In this document: positions 1-12,667 of the stretch, in pieces | How positions within the stretch are numbered: position 1 is the stretch's first letter | Layout: the number at the start of each line of letters is the position of its first letter | Origin: Amphiura filiformis | Lineage: Eukaryota > Echinodermata > Ophiuroidea > Amphilepidida > Amphiuridae | Length of the DNA stretch: 64,000 nt | Assembly (NCBI RefSeq): GCF_039555335.1 | Contig: NC_092640.1 | Location: 39,042,295-39,106,294, forward strand | Reading direction: 5' to 3' | Notes under the pieces: model-generated | Seen by the model: the letters and a program-made list of their open reading frames with translations, nothing else | What the model was told of the DNA's origin: nothing | The model's database searches: none | Translations under genes and position numbers: made by a program

Positions 1-330
1 GCAACAGCGATACCTTCGCACCGTCGGTGTCATGGTCGGTGTAGCCCCGTAAAAGGTATAGCTTCGCGCCGTCGCTGTAGCACGGCAACAACGATACCTT
101 CCGCTACCACACTCATTTGCTAATATGGCAACTTTAACAATTAGGCCTACATAAGGTGCACCTTTGCACCGTCGGTGTGGCCTTACGGAAATAGGTCTAC
201 CTTACCGCCGTCGGTGTAGGCCCCTCATAAAAGGTCTAGCTTCGCGCCGTCGCTGTAGCACAGCAACAGCGATACCTTTGCGGCGTCGCTGTAGCACAGC
301 AACAACGATACCTTCATTCACCATCACAAT
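1..330. repeat. GC-rich degenerate tandem repeats (CGCCGTCGGTGTAG type)
   Basis: Imperfect copies of a module with core CTTCGCGCCGTCGGTGTAGC, alternating with CAACAGCGATACCTTCG, at about 12, 62, 165, 200, 240 and 275. Two further copies are at 863-925. The base composition is sharply different from the AT-rich sequence that follows. The small Arg-rich reading frame at 164-373 is a by-product. Confidence 0.7.
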
Positions 331-3290
331 ATATGATACGTATTTACTCCATGAAATAAATGCCACTCATTAACAATTAACATTCCTCTTATCAATATAA
401 CTTTAATCACTATTAACAATCATTGTTACACCCTCTTATCCCTCACACTCATTATTATTATGTCATAATTATTAATTAATTACCATCGCCCTCTAACCCA
501 TCATAATAATTAGAATTATATAATCATTCATAACCAATTACAATCGGCCTCTTATACGTCACACTAATTAAAATTATATCATGCTTATTAGCATCATCTT
601 TTGATGCGATCAATCATTATTACTTGAGTACATTAAAATCTATTACGCATAATTAATGTCATTATATAATGCAATATAGTTATTTCATTATGCTTAAATT
701 AAATTCAAATATGACATATCTAGAAGTAACCACAATAATTTAATCGTACTAACACTTATTACCTTGATGAATGCAAACTTCATTAAGTCAAACGCCGACA
801 TATATTATTAAAAACCTGACTCATATACCTCTAATCTATCCCATTAATAGGTAATTCTCGCCGACGCGACGTCGGTGTAGTTTTACCAAAAAAGGTGCAG
901 CTTCGCGGCGCCGTCGATGTGGTAGGGTATTCTAAAGGTACTCCGAGTTTTTATAATAAAACTGGGATCCCCCAAAGCTCCACAGTTAAGCGGCTAAGTC
1001 GGTTTTTTACTTTTTACCTCATTATTTTCGCTTAGTTAAAACTGAGACTAGTAAACTTGAGACTGTTGGTTTACTAGTCTCAGGTTAAAATGATCAGAAG
1101 ACCCCTTGACAGATAAAGTGTTACTAGTACATGTAGTAGTAATATTATGTAATCATAGTATTTTTTGTCATAAAAGAAAAACAAATTTAAAATTTTACCA
1201 AAATCGTACATTATGTCTTTTATCATCAATCTCCAAAATAGGAAAGATAAGTGGTCTATGGTAAAACCAAATTTATCGAACGTAATCAAAGCAATAAAAT
1301 TATTATTTGGCCAAAACAACAACAACAAACAAACATTTTATTGTCCCTGTCCTTTTGAGGATTCTGATTTTCGCCAGCTAAGAGCTGGCTATCTAATTCG
1401 GAGATCGTCTTTGTTTGATAAAGAGATTACGGGGTACTAGCATTGGTTTGAATTACTCAGCGGAAATTTTTATGGTGAAAATATATGTAAGACATGTTAT
1501 TCGATTTGTATTAGAAAAGGAAAGTATGTTTTAGCTGTGGGCCTACTATGGAGTGCAGTCTGAAGTGTAGAGGTGTATCTTACTGACTTGCTTTTAATAC
1601 TGACTTTCTAACCTTTTATAATTTTATAATATATAGTTACCCCTTTGGCTCTAAAATCATAATTGCAAGACTCTGAATTTGTAAAGCTATATAGTTAGTA
1701 TAGACCCTACCGAATTCTGGCCACTCGTCCTTTATATTTAAATAAAAGTCTCCCCTCCATAAAGTACCACGGGGCAATTCATAAAATAAAACCATAAGAC
1801 AGGTGATAAGTGTGAATGGTTGTGGAATCGAACTAGAGAAATAGCTCTCTGTCACTTAGAACTTAAAACCAACATGTCTGCCATTTCAATTGTTATCCAT
1901 TCCAGATGAGTTTCCAGATGAGTAAGAAAAAATGTAATGCTAATTTATTGCACATGCTGAGGAAGCCTGATTACCTTTTTAAAATAGCTGAGTGGGAGGG
2001 TTTTCAATGAAATATTTTTTCACGGCAGTGAAATGATGCCACTTGCCCCCACATCTCATATTACTATTTAGCCCTTAAACCCGGCAAAGAGTCTACTCAG
2101 TGTAGGAATTTTTAGCCTTTTTATAAATATGTTTGCAATTGGCTTATAGCCGTCTCATGCTGCCAATACACATACCCGATTAAAGTTAAAGTAACGTTAT
2201 TTCGCAAGCTCTCTATTATCTCATGAAACCCGGTGACACCTCATTATAGAAATCAGACTTGTTGATAGGTTGTAAGAGGGGATAGCCTTTTCCAGGCACG
2301 AATTGGGCCATATATAAAGAAAGTTTTGCTACTTTGCGACGCAATAAAAACCCTAAATGCAAAATGAGATCCTTTGTTTTTCAGAGTCAAGACACATGTA
2401 TCATTATTAAGCCTCATATCACTTATTTATTGTCGAATAAGTGCAGAGTAGGTTAAATATGAATATTAAATGTTAGACCAAAGTAGCTCAAAGTACATGT
2501 ACTATACACCTGATCCGTGAACTTGTTTTTTTTTTAAGACAAATTCTTGTTTGTGTAAAAACTGAAGCATCATATGTGTAAAAGAATATTTGAATATTAA
2601 CTGTAGCCTACATCATATATAACGATTCGTGATACCCAATCATGCTTCAATTTATGTGGTTTAGGAAGCAGAGAATTTTATTTCAATTTTATATACGCCA
2701 AAAGAATAATAAAATTAACACTGAATTGATGGCGGAAATTTTATGTAAAATTTACGTAGGTCCATACTAAAGATTACTGTTTCGTCTTTATGGGAATTTT
2801 ATCTTTTAATATCTGAAAGGACTTTGGGGACCTACGTGGACTTTTACTATAAATTGCAAAAATCCAGACAGTCTTACAAGAAAAATCATCCTCTGGTACC
2901 AGCCGTGGGGCGTGCAATACAGCCTCCCCGTTTTGGGCCCGTGCTCCATAGCCAAAATTAAAAAAAAAGTATCATTATCACCTTCAAAACATGCGGAATC
3001 TTCAATTACATGCTTATGAAGCTTGCATATTTTCAAAAGAAAACACAGTTAACATGAATGACACATAGCCATGCTTACCATTATCAACTCTATTGTACAC
3101 CTTTCTGTATTTCTTAATAAGGCAAACAAATTCGTGTAAATCTTGTTATAACTGTATGACTACAAGCATCTCACTTATATTTGCATCCAATTTTGTAAGT
3201 ATATTTTTGTTATTACTATCAATAAACCATCAAGAATTAAACAATAATTGTGTATATCTCTGTCTTTGAGTCACATTTGTATACCATATG
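331..3290. other. AT-rich non-coding stretch
   Basis: No credible coding signal. Contains a 17-bp-stem hairpin at 1036-1086 (GAGACTAGTAAAC and GTTTACTAGTCTC) and outlying copies of the GC-rich repeat at 863-925. Otherwise nothing recognisable. Confidence 0.5.
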
Positions 3291-4260
3291 CAACTTGGAC
3301 CTCGGGGGGAGGGGGGCCGCACTCAATTTTGGAAGTGACGGGTATGTGCCTACCGGAGTCGCGAAGTATAGGGCCTATCGGGTACAAAGCGTTATTTTTA
3401 AAACTAAGGGGGTCATTGAGTACAAACAAAATAAAAAAGGGGGTCATCGAATATAAGATTTAAAGAAAGGGTCATCGGGTAGAAAATTGTGAGAAAATGT
3501 AGCCAAATGTTGAAACTTTCGGCATAATTTTGGACAAATGAAGCAAAATTGGACAGGTTCGGCATTTTTTAGTTGCATTTTGATATGCTATTATAGAAAA
3601 AAGGGGGTTATGGGTAGCCGCAACCAAAGACAGGGGTTCATTGGGTAGCTGCAACTATAAAAAAAAAGGGGGGTGTCATCGGGTATGGATTGTAAAGTCC
3701 ATTTTATCACGTTAAAATTGGGAAAATAATAGAATCCAAATTATATGACTTTGGTCTTGTTGCGATGCATTGCACTATTACATATTTTCTTATACCAACA
3801 AACAGCAAAATACATAAAAATTAATGAGACTGATTGAGACTCTTTTTATGGTTTTTACAACTCAATTAAAAATTTGATACGATTGATTCGAAATATACTA
3901 CAAAAATAAGGTCTCTCGTCCCAACGCGCAGTCGGGCTTTCTTGTTAGAACGAGCCATTCCCTCATACATTATGTTTAGTCGTGCTTTGTGTTTAAGAAA
4001 GGAACACTGCGAGTTCTCAACTATGAGGTCTATACCTACACGCAAGTCTGTCCATTAATTACGGAACACTGCGAATTCTCAACTATGTCTACGCCGACTG
4101 CGCCAACATAAAACCAAGACCTATAAGCCCTTTATCGAATTCAGAACTACGTCTGCGCCGACTGCGCCAACATAAAACGAAGACCTACACGCAAGTGTGT
4201 CTATGTGAATTCAGAACTACGTCTGCGCCAACATAAAACCAAGAATTGCGTGCATATCCT
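3291..4260. repeat. Degenerate G-rich and CTACGCCGACTGCGCCAAC repeats
   Basis: 3300-3690 repeats GGGGTCATCGGGTA-like motifs on the plus strand. 3900-4260 holds three to four imperfect copies of a segment with CTACGCCGACTGCGCCAACA and AAAACCAAGACCTA. No gene. Confidence 0.5.
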
Positions 4261-4335
4261 ATTTGAACATGGACGCACTTGGTTAATGGCCCATGGTGTG
4301 GAACCTTGGATGTACTGAAATAATGAGTTTTCAAC

Positions 4336-4651
4336 TGCGTCTACACCGACCAACGCCGTCGGGCTGTTTTCAACCAACACGCCCTCTCTGTCTGAAATTA
4401 TTTGTCCAAATACCAGAATCCAAAAAGCCATGTCGTGACTGTAGGGGGATTATTTGTCCAACTACTAGATAGATGGCGCTTCGTTGAAGACACTGCGTCT
4501 ACGCCGACCAACACCGTCGGGCTGTTTTCAACCAACACGCCCTCTCTGTCTGAAATTATTTGTCCAAATACCAGAATCCAAAAAGCCATGTCGTGACTCT
4601 AGGGGGATTATTTGTCCAACTACTAGATAGATGGCGCTTCGTTGAAGACAT
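4336..4651. repeat. Tandem duplication, 158-bp unit x 2
   Basis: The segment from TGCGTCTAC at 4336 recurs at 4494 with near identity, including the ends AGGGGGATTATTTGTCCAAC (4443 and 4601). The few mismatches imply a recent duplication. The similar small reading frames on both strands are duplicates of each other, not genes. Confidence 0.85.
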
Positions 4652-4659
4652 TTGTCCAA

Positions 4660-5610
4660 GAACCAAAATGTAAAAGAAATTATGATGTGACTAAAGGGGG
4701 ATTATTTGTCAAAATACAAGAAAATATCAAATTGAGGGGGCTATTCCCTTCGAAGCAGCTCGGGGCTGTGCCCATGGTGTGGTGGGTATTGTGTAGTTAT
4801 GCCCCTATATATAACCAACTGTGCGGTTTTTGTAGACATGGGCAGTGATGGGCATACTCAATTAGGCCTATGCAATTTAACCTTTCTCTTCTTTTTTTTC
4901 TTCCTTTTCTCTTCTCTTTTTCTCCCTTTCTCTTCTCTTTTCCTTTTTTTAGGGGTGGGGACCAAAAAGTGGGGGGGACATTTGATATTGTGTCCCCCAC
5001 TTTAAAAAGTGAGGGGGACGTGTCCCCCTGTCCCCCACCCGATTTACGCCCTTGAGTAGGCCCCTAGATAACGCCTACTTCCTTGAGTGATGACGTATTA
5101 TGTCCAATTGGGGAAAAACGGAACCCCATGATCTGTGGGGCAAAACGGAACCCTGTTCCGTTATTCCCCACACTAGGGGTTCCGTTTTGCCCCATACCCG
5201 ATTTTTTAGGAATAGGTTGCATGCATAATACATTGTAGCATATAGGCCATGCAGTACATAGGCCTACAGCTCAAAGCTAGTACCTCAGTGTTTACAATAT
5301 ACACAATTATTTGGGAATCCGATATTTAAAAAATTTCAGCGCATTAAACATCTACATATCTTACGTCAGACAGGTTGTAATTTTTTTGACTCGATCTTGC
5401 TCGGATGTCAGTAGTTTGTTTCAGATCAATTTTTTGTTGTAAATCTGCGTGGCCATACTTGTGTTCCTCAATATAATTTGCATAGACGGCAGTAGGCCTA
5501 TTGCCAAGGCCTATTTTTCCCTATGGGTCCGGTTTGCCCCGGGGCCCCGCGGGGGTCCGTTATGCCCCACCTTCCCCTACTGAGTTTTTAAACCACAGCT
5601 GCTTCCAATT
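4660..5610. other. Low-complexity and foldback-rich non-coding sequence
   Basis: CT-rich tract at 4880-4950, a GTGGGGGACA repeat near 4970-5035, and inverted GGAACCCC/GGGGTTCCG motifs at 5125-5190 with related ends near 5520-5575 that suggest a degraded foldback element. No coding signal. Confidence 0.45.
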
Positions 5611-5615
5611 TCTAA

Positions 5616-5812
5616 GTTAGTATTTCGTGATCCTAGCATCCTCTATTTATGTCATTTTTCATTAGATATCCACGAAAAAAACATATTCCCAAAATTTCAG
5701 TTGATTCCGATTTTGCGTTCGCGAGTTATGCATAATTAGGCTATGTGTATTAGGGCCTATACTGATCCATAGACAATGCGTTGTAATTTCGTTCTGGTGC
5801 ACCAGCTATCTT
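5616..5812. mobile_element. Left half of a TTTCGTGATCC-type MITE
   Basis: Matches the left half of the element at 11656-11994 (shared TATTTCGTGATNCTAGCATC, ATTCCCAAAATTTCAGTTGA, AATGCGTTGTAATTTCGTTC) and stops at that element's central palindrome (TGGTGCACCAG), where the minisatellite begins. Confidence 0.7.
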
Positions 5813-6645
5813 CAGTAGATCCCCAGTAGATAGCAAGGTGTAGGTATAAAGCTATCTTCAGTAGATAGCAAGGTGTGGGTATAAAGCTATCTTCAGTAGA
5901 TAGCAAGGTGTAGGTCATAAAGCTATATCTTCAGTAGATAGCAAGGTGTGGGTATAAAGCTATCTTCAGTAGATAGCAAGGTGTGGGTATAAAGCTATCT
6001 TCAGTAGATAGCAAGGTGTAGGTATAAAGCTATCTTCAGTAGATAGCAAGGTGTAGGTATAAAGCTATCTTCAGTAGATAGCAAGGTGTAGGTATAAAGC
6101 TATCTTCAGTAGATAGCAAGGTGTAGGTATAAAGCTATCTTCAGTAGATAGCAAGGTGTATGTATAAAGCTATCTTCAGTAGATAGCAAGGTGTGGGTAT
6201 AAAGCTATCTTCAGTAGATAGCAAGGTGTAGGTAAAGCTATCTTCAGTAGATAGCAAGGTGTAGGTATAAAGCTATCTTCAGTAGATAGCAAGGTGTGGG
6301 TATAAAGCTATCTTCAGTAGATAGCAAGGTGTAGGTATAAAGCTATCTTCAGTAGATAGCAAGGTGTAGGTATAAAGCTATCTTCTTCAGTAGATAGCAA
6401 GGTGTAGGTATAAAGCTATCTTCAGTAGATAGCAAGGTGTAGTTATAAAGGTAGATAGCAAGGTGTAGGTATAAAGCTATCTTCAGTAGATAGCAAGGTG
6501 TAGGTATAAAGCTATCTTCAGTAGATAGCAAGGTGTAGGTATAAAGCTATCTTCAGTAGATAGCAAGGTGTGGGTATAAAGCTATCTTCAGTAGATAGGA
6601 AAGTGTGGGTTTAAAGCTATCTTCAGTAGATAGTAAAGCAAGGCT
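5812..6645. repeat. 35-bp minisatellite, about 23 full copies
   Basis: The unit is AGCTATCTTCAGTAGATAGC followed by AAGGTGTAGGTATAA. About 23 full and 2 partial copies, with AGG/GGG variants and rare indels (6370, 6440). Each unit contains the imperfect palindrome CTATCTtcagtAGATAG, so single strands can form serial hairpins. Two degenerate copies lie at 6950-7010. Confidence 0.95.
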
Positions 6646-6649
6646 ATCA

Positions 6650-7015
6650 ACTTTTTGGAATTGCTTGACGTGAGACGGAGGCGTACCGGGATTTGCGAAC
6701 TCCAATGTTAATTTTGAACCATGATTATTTGAGCCACGGCGCTCAAGAATGTGAAAAGCGGGTGGGGGGTAGGAGCAACAAATTATTCATGACGATGCGT
6801 GAGATTTTACTCATTTTCCAGCTCTTTGCGTGAGATTTACTACCTAGTCGTGAGATTATACTACCTTGGCGTGAGACCGTGAGAAAGTGACCCAATGCGT
6901 GAGACTCACGGCCAATGCGTGAGAGTTGACAGCCCCGAGTAAAGTGGGGGTATAGCTATAGCAAGGTGCGGGTATGAAGCAAACTTCAGTAGATTGCAAG
7001 ATGTGAGCATAAAGA
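6650..7015. repeat. GTGAGA-rich repeat, relative of the element at 26.7-27.26 kb
   Basis: Several GCGTGAGA(T/C) motifs and an end reading GTGAGAGTTGACAGCCCC. The same motifs occur inverted at 26703-26780 and 27220-27265, indicating a dispersed family. Confidence 0.5.
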
Positions 7016-7160
7016 GGACTTTCATTCAGAAGACATCATCAAACATATTGTTTGTTCCCTTATTCACAACAGAATGAAGCAATTATTATTCACATCCACG
7101 GAAATTGTTTTATATTTTATTATCAGTATCTCCAACTTCCAACATTTCAAAATTATTATA

Positions 7161-7848
7161 CAGTAAAACGTCATTATAACGAAATCTGATACAAGAAAAA
7201 CCCTGTTATAAAGAAGTATTTTTCCAGAACCAAGATACAAAATTCTTTTGTTATTTATTGTTTTTACAACCCTGATATAACGAAATTTGGGGTTATTCCT
7301 TCATGTAATTTTACACGAAATTAGGGTTAGGGTTAGAGTTAGGGTTAGGATTAGGGCATAGGCGTAGATCCCGGGGGGGATTTATCCCCCCCAATATTTT
7401 GCCAGGGGGGATGCTCCATACAATCATCCCCCCAATGTTGACGCCTGAATATAGGTTTCTGACCAAATTTATCTCACATTTGCCCATTTTAGCCCCAAAA
7501 GTGCAAATTTTCGCGCATTTATTCAACTTTTGCACCATATTTCATCAGTTTAGCTTCAAAATAGCAAAATTTTTCCCGCGCTTTGCGCGCATTTGTAACA
7601 TCAACTTTTTCTGTCGCCAAAAGGTGCTGGATTCACTATTCTTCAAGAATTTTTTTCAACACCATCCCCCCAATGTCAAAAAGAAATCTACGCCACTGGA
7701 TTAGGGTTATGATTAGGATTAGGGTTAGGATTAGGGTTAGAGTTAGGATTAGATTACACGAAATAATTACATGAATGATCGACCAAATTTGGATATAAAG
7801 AACTAATTTCTCTGTCCCTGACAACTTCGTTATAATGAGTTTCCACTG
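7161..7848. mobile_element. Tigger/pogo-like MITE carrying telomere-like repeats
   Basis: Starts CAGTAAAACGTCATTATAAC, ends GTTATAATGAGTTTCCACTG, and is flanked by TA on both sides. CAGT ends with a TA duplication fit pogo/Tigger (Tc1/mariner) elements. The interior has TTAGGG-type repeats at 7321-7356 and 7699-7760, interrupted by a nested element. Confidence 0.8.
7357..7698. mobile_element. Nested hAT-like element inside TTAGGG repeats
   Basis: Ends CATAGGCGTAGAT and ATCTACGCCACTG form a short inverted repeat. Exact GATTAGGG flanks both sides (7349-7356 and 7699-7706). This 8-bp duplication suits hAT, though the repetitive target weakens it slightly. Confidence 0.7.
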
Positions 7849-8018
7849 TAACTATTATCATAAATAATACATCCATGTTACTGGCATAATTATGTAATCT
7901 ATTGCTTACGCTATATATTACCGTTTAGTTTGTCATATAAATGAGAAACGACTGACTTCTGTCCAATAATGTGGGTTGTTTCTACATTGTGTATTGTGCA
8001 ACAAGAAAATAATCATTG

Positions 8019-8445
8019 CTATAGACCATTCCTATGATTGGCACTTTCCTGCCATTGATGGGGTGAACATTGATATCATGTGATTAACAAAAGTGAGGAC
8101 AGGAAGGGTAAACAAACTTGAGAAATCACAAACAATGACTGCTAATTAATCATTGGCGATAATTTCATTATGCGTGCACTTATAATGCTTATTGATTCGT
8201 AGCTCTGGTTTACTAAACCATGAAAAAAAAAATCAGAACGCCTGAGGAGTGACAGGAGTCATGTATTTCACAAGTTGATTTGCCCTTTTTGTTCTTTCAT
8301 TCTTACTGTATATTGGAATATTTTCGCGGGGGCTTAAATTTCACGATTGGCTAATTTCCCACTGTACAAGATTTTAAATTTCATGTGATATTGATGTTCA
8401 CCCCACCAACGGCAGTAAAGAGTCAATTATAGAAATGGTCTATAG
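8019..8445. mobile_element. Foldback MITE, CTATAGACCATT ends
   Basis: Inverted arms of about 60 bp: CTATAGACCATTCCTATGAT at 8019 onward mirrors the sequence ending GGTCTATAG at 8445. Both arms include the GGGGTGAACAT block. No reading frame inside. Confidence 0.8.
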
Positions 8446-9720
8446 TACATATCAGTATAGTTACATTGTTAATCAGCTTAATCTTTTGGTCCTTGATATT
8501 GTGTTAGTTTGTGCATTGTTTCTGAATTTCAATTATACTCTCTGAAATTGACTGATTGAAATATTTCAATCTTCAAACAGGTGACGATAAGAATCAAAAG
8601 ATCTAACTAAATTGAAACAGATTTTTGGACTGACCAATTTCACCATCCAATCAACTGTTACTACCGATGTACTGACAAGTACAAATGGCATGCGTTGCAT
8701 ATGGATAGAATGACATTTCAAACTTTTTTTTATAATTAATCTAAATCATTTTTTTTCAATTGGAAAGGATTTCTCTCACTTCAGTTGGCAATAGCTTGAA
8801 ATGTTTTGATAACATTCAGAAAACATTTTTACAAACTTAATGTAAAACATTTTAACGTAAGTGTTGGCATAATATTTTCCGAAAATGTTTGCCGAATATT
8901 TTACAATAACATTTTGACAACATTTTAATTAATTAAATGACGTTTTAGTGCTTTTTCATACAAAAATGTTTTAAAAATGACTTCTTGACCTTCATCTTAT
9001 AACCAGACATTTCAATGTTATTACTAAAACGTTCCAAACCATAACATATTTTAACACTTTAAAAACATTGCTGCGTTAACTACCCACACAGAACATCAAA
9101 CAATAAAGACAATGAGGATTATCGGGCATTATGTGGTCTGATCAAGCAAAATCTGCAAAAAAAAGTCAGGCATATTCAATTTTCTACATGATTGTATAGA
9201 GCATTTGCAAAGCTACATTTTGCAGAAAACCCTGTTGAAATTGAACATTTAATACCAAAGATATGAACAGTATGTTTCCAAACCAATATGCAACAAAATA
9301 AATTATTGTCTTTGTTTGGCTATATCTAAAAATCAATATACTAGTATCTGACTTCCGACTCATTTTGCTTGATCACATCACAACTCTACAATATTTTATG
9401 GATCTAAAGCCACATAAAATAAAAATGTGTTTCACATGCCCAACCTTTTTCTAAAAGTGAGGAGGTAGGGAGGTTTGTTTTTCGTTGTTGCTAAATAGCA
9501 AAATTGACCAAATACACCGAAATGAATTAATTATTTGACCTACATACAAAATTTGATCGATATTCAAAACATTTTTTTAAAGAAAATTATGATGCAAAGA
9601 CTTTCAAGTTAGTTATTCAAATGACATTTTTTACAATAATCAGCGACACATTTGGGCTGAAATGGATCAATACCATTACATTATCGACATAGAATATTCA
9701 AACATTAACATATCCCTCTT
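8446..9720. other. AT-rich non-coding stretch
   Basis: Repeats of AACATTTT/AAAATGTT between 8790 and 9070. No coding or RNA-gene signal recognised. Confidence 0.45.
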
Positions 9721-9724
9721 CATA

Positions 9725-9946
9725 GATGGCCTGGCTTTGCCATTTGAGGAGAGCTAGAGTGATTGCTCCCCATCACTCCCCTCAAATAAAGCTGAGGAGA
9801 GCTTTTTATTGCTTGCCTATCTTTGGTGTAACAATAATAACCACATATTTACAGTACAGTAAAAATGCTCTCCTAGTGTTCTCCTGTAGCACTCAAGGAT
9901 AGCGATTGACGCTCCCCTTCAAATTTCAAACGGCAAAGCCTGAATG
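9725..9946. mobile_element. Degraded foldback element (GGCTTTGCC ends)
   Basis: GGCCTGGCTTTGCCATTTGA near 9728 mirrors CAAACGGCAAAGCCTGAATG near 9937. The interior holds GAGGAGAGC and GCTCTCCT pairs. Confidence 0.6.
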
Positions 9947-10120
9947 GTCCATTTACGCACAGACTAACTACACCACATCCCGTATAAAGAACAAAACACA
10001 AACATAATACATACTTGTACAAAAAAAACCCCCAAAAACCAGTTATTCCCAAATCAAAAGTGTACCTCGGGTTTCATTATCATATCAAGTCTAACATACT
10101 ACGACTATGTTCATCATTTG

Positions 10121-10543
10121 TGACGTCCCATGTCAAAACCAGACACTTTTGGGCAGGATCGTTAATGGACAAATAGCCGAAAATCTGCCAGGAGGTGATT
10201 TTTTTCACAATTTTGGTCTGTTGCGAATTTGTGATGTTATTAATGCTTAAAATATTGTCTGATAGTTTCAGATCAGAATATATAACTAGCATCTTGTATT
10301 TTTTGAGACATTTTCCAAGGTAATTCCTACTTTCAACATTGTCAATAATATTTTTAAAGACCGATATCTAAATTTCCAATTTTATAATACCATAACTTAC
10401 AAACTCAATATCTTCGCTTAGGAATGTTCGATTTCATTGGGGAAAATGGCGTTGTGGAGCAAAATATCTCTATATTTAAGATATGTAAAAACCTCAAAAT
10501 TGATAACCTGCCCAAAAGTGTCTGGTTTTGACATGGGACGTCA
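10121..10543. mobile_element. MITE with perfect 37-bp terminal inverted repeats
   Basis: 10121-10157 (TGACGTCCCATGTC... ending GGGCAGG) is the exact reverse complement of 10507-10543. No obvious target duplication and no coding capacity. Confidence 0.85.
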
Positions 10544-11655
10544 TAATTATTCTTTGAGTACCATTTAACAAACATGATTATCTCATGAAGAGATGCAGCT
10601 GATTAAAAAAAAATCCAGGGGGTGTATGGATTTCAAACAGAATAGACCATTACTACTACATCGGTATCACAAATCGTCAGAGTTTCGGTATGTTATGTGA
10701 TCGCAAATGGGTGGCATATGTGCGATGAAATGCACAACACGGTCAAGCATGACTCAAAACAAACCCTATTATACACATACAATGCAATAGGTCAAAAACT
10801 TGCAGATGGCTGCGTACACTAGAACCCTAGCGTACACACCCGGGGTACACTCTCGACAAATGTCTCTTAAGATTTATGATATCTGTGATGCGATCAAGCT
10901 GAATGAGTTTAGTGTGAATCAAAAATCAAAATTCAGTTTTCAATTTCTTTACATGGGGAGAGTCATTCTCAGTCAGAGCTTTATTTGGCTGAAAATCCCA
11001 TCATAATGAGACTTCCGGTTCCAGAGATATGGCCATTTTCTGTTGCTTGGAACAATAAAATACAAGTTATTGGCTATACCTCAAAATCAATATCACCGAC
11101 ATGCGGCTCATTTTGCTTGATCACATCACATTTTAGTTTAATATATTATTTGTTTACATCAACTACCTCTTTTTAGGCCGTCTTAATTTTTAACACTTTG
11201 TCTCAGACTCAAAGCCTATGTGCGCATTTGTAAAATCACCCGCTTTTTGCGTGTTATTCCCGCTGAATTGAATCAATTTCATTTTTTCCTGGTTTTTTTC
11301 AAATTCACCACACAAAAAACTGACATCATCAGACGTCAAAATAGCCTAAATCGTAAATCTCAATAAAATTTTTCATCTTGACCACAGTGAAACTTCATTG
11401 AGATAAGAAGGGTGGTCTATTCTTGTCAAAAAACTTCGCCCACAGATAAAAAAAAAAGTAAAAATAAAACCTAAAAAAACACAGGGAGCATTCCTCATTA
11501 GTTTAGTTAGCGCTTTGAGACAATTAATCCAGTCAAGTCAAAAAGGTTGTCCACTGATAAAAAAAAAATGAAGTTAAAAATAAAGTCTAAAAAAACCTGA
11601 ATTCCTCATTAGGTTTTCAACTTAGGAAGGGCTTTGAGACAAACAATAATATTAA

Positions 11656-11994
11656 AGGAGTATTTCGTGATACTAGCATCCTCCTTTTATGACATTTTTC
11701 AGTAGATATGCACGAAAAAAGCTTATTCCCAAAATTTCAGTTGATTCCAATTTTGCGTTTTCGAGTTATGCATGATTGTATTACACTGCTCCATAGAAAA
11801 TGCGTTGTAATTTCGTTCTGGTATACCAGAACGAAATTAAAATTTCACGATATCTTTGCTAAACGAATTACCGTAATCTGCAAGAAATTTTTTGTACATA
11901 AACATTATGTAGCCAGAGGTTTCCAGTGATATAAAAATGTCAACTTTTTTTGAGAAAAGTGAGGGGATGAGGCTGTGGATCACGAAATGCCCTT
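11656..11994. mobile_element. TTAA-flanked MITE (AAGGGCATTTCGTGAT family)
   Basis: Ends AGGAGTATTTCGTGAT and ATCACGAAATGCCCTT, with TTAA on both sides (11652-11655 and 11995-11998). The centre is the palindrome TTCTGGTATACCAGAA. Related pieces are at 5616-5812, 19106-19380 and 25165-25185. The superfamily is not certain. Confidence 0.7.
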
Positions 11995-11998
11995 TTAA

Positions 11999-12660
11999 AT
12001 TAAGATGGCCTATTAATCACAGTATTTCCATAAAATTTGTTAACAAAGAGCTTACAATGTACACACAAGTAAATTACAAGTTAAAATTCTGATGTAGTAT
12101 CTTCTTTAATTCTTGGGTGATGGGCTGCAATGTAAAGCAAACAGAAAATGAAACAACAATTATTGTTGGAATCGATATACATGTATCTACTGTGTATCTA
12201 TCGAATCATATTCAGTTCTTGCATGGTCATCAAGTTTGAAGGTAGAGCCTCGATCTGGCAGCATGCATGAATGGGAATTGAACCAGTCATATATTGTGTA
12301 AAGTGACGTAATTCTTTCTTTCACGTCTGTTACCAGTTTGAGGCTCTACCCAATATGGCGGAACCATGCACGGCAGTGGCGGGGGGGGGGGGGAGGTTGT
12401 TCAGTTCCCCCGAAGGGAGGCTGATTAGGAGTGTCAGGTGCGGGGGGAAGTGACTGATTTCCCTCGAATGACCGGGGCGTGGCAAGGGGTGAATAACGCA
12501 GGCAAGACCAGGTGTTCTAGCTAAAAATTCTAAATTTGAATATGGGTACATTTAAAACATATATATTTTTTAAAAATTCTGTGCAATCTTCAAAAATGTT
12601 CCACAATGGCGCTACGATTGAACCCTTTTTTTAACTCCTAGAAGACAACCTGGAGGGGGG
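11999..12660. other. Non-coding stretch before LINE
   Basis: Two oppositely oriented GAGGCTCTACC/GGTAGAGCCTC motifs at 12241 and 12341, a poly-G run at about 12380-12393, and otherwise nothing recognised. Confidence 0.4.
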
Positions 12661-12667
12661 GGCTCAC

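Noticed and set aside
5812..6645. Regularly repeated units resembling a CRISPR array
   Set aside because: The repeats are contiguous with no unique spacers and the context is eukaryotic; it is a minisatellite.
7321..7760. TTAGGG repeats as a chromosome end
   Set aside because: They are short, degenerate and lie inside a TA-flanked element with unique DNA on both sides.
12275..12285. GGTTCAATTCC on the minus strand as a tRNA B box
   Set aside because: No A box or cloverleaf pairing at the right distance.
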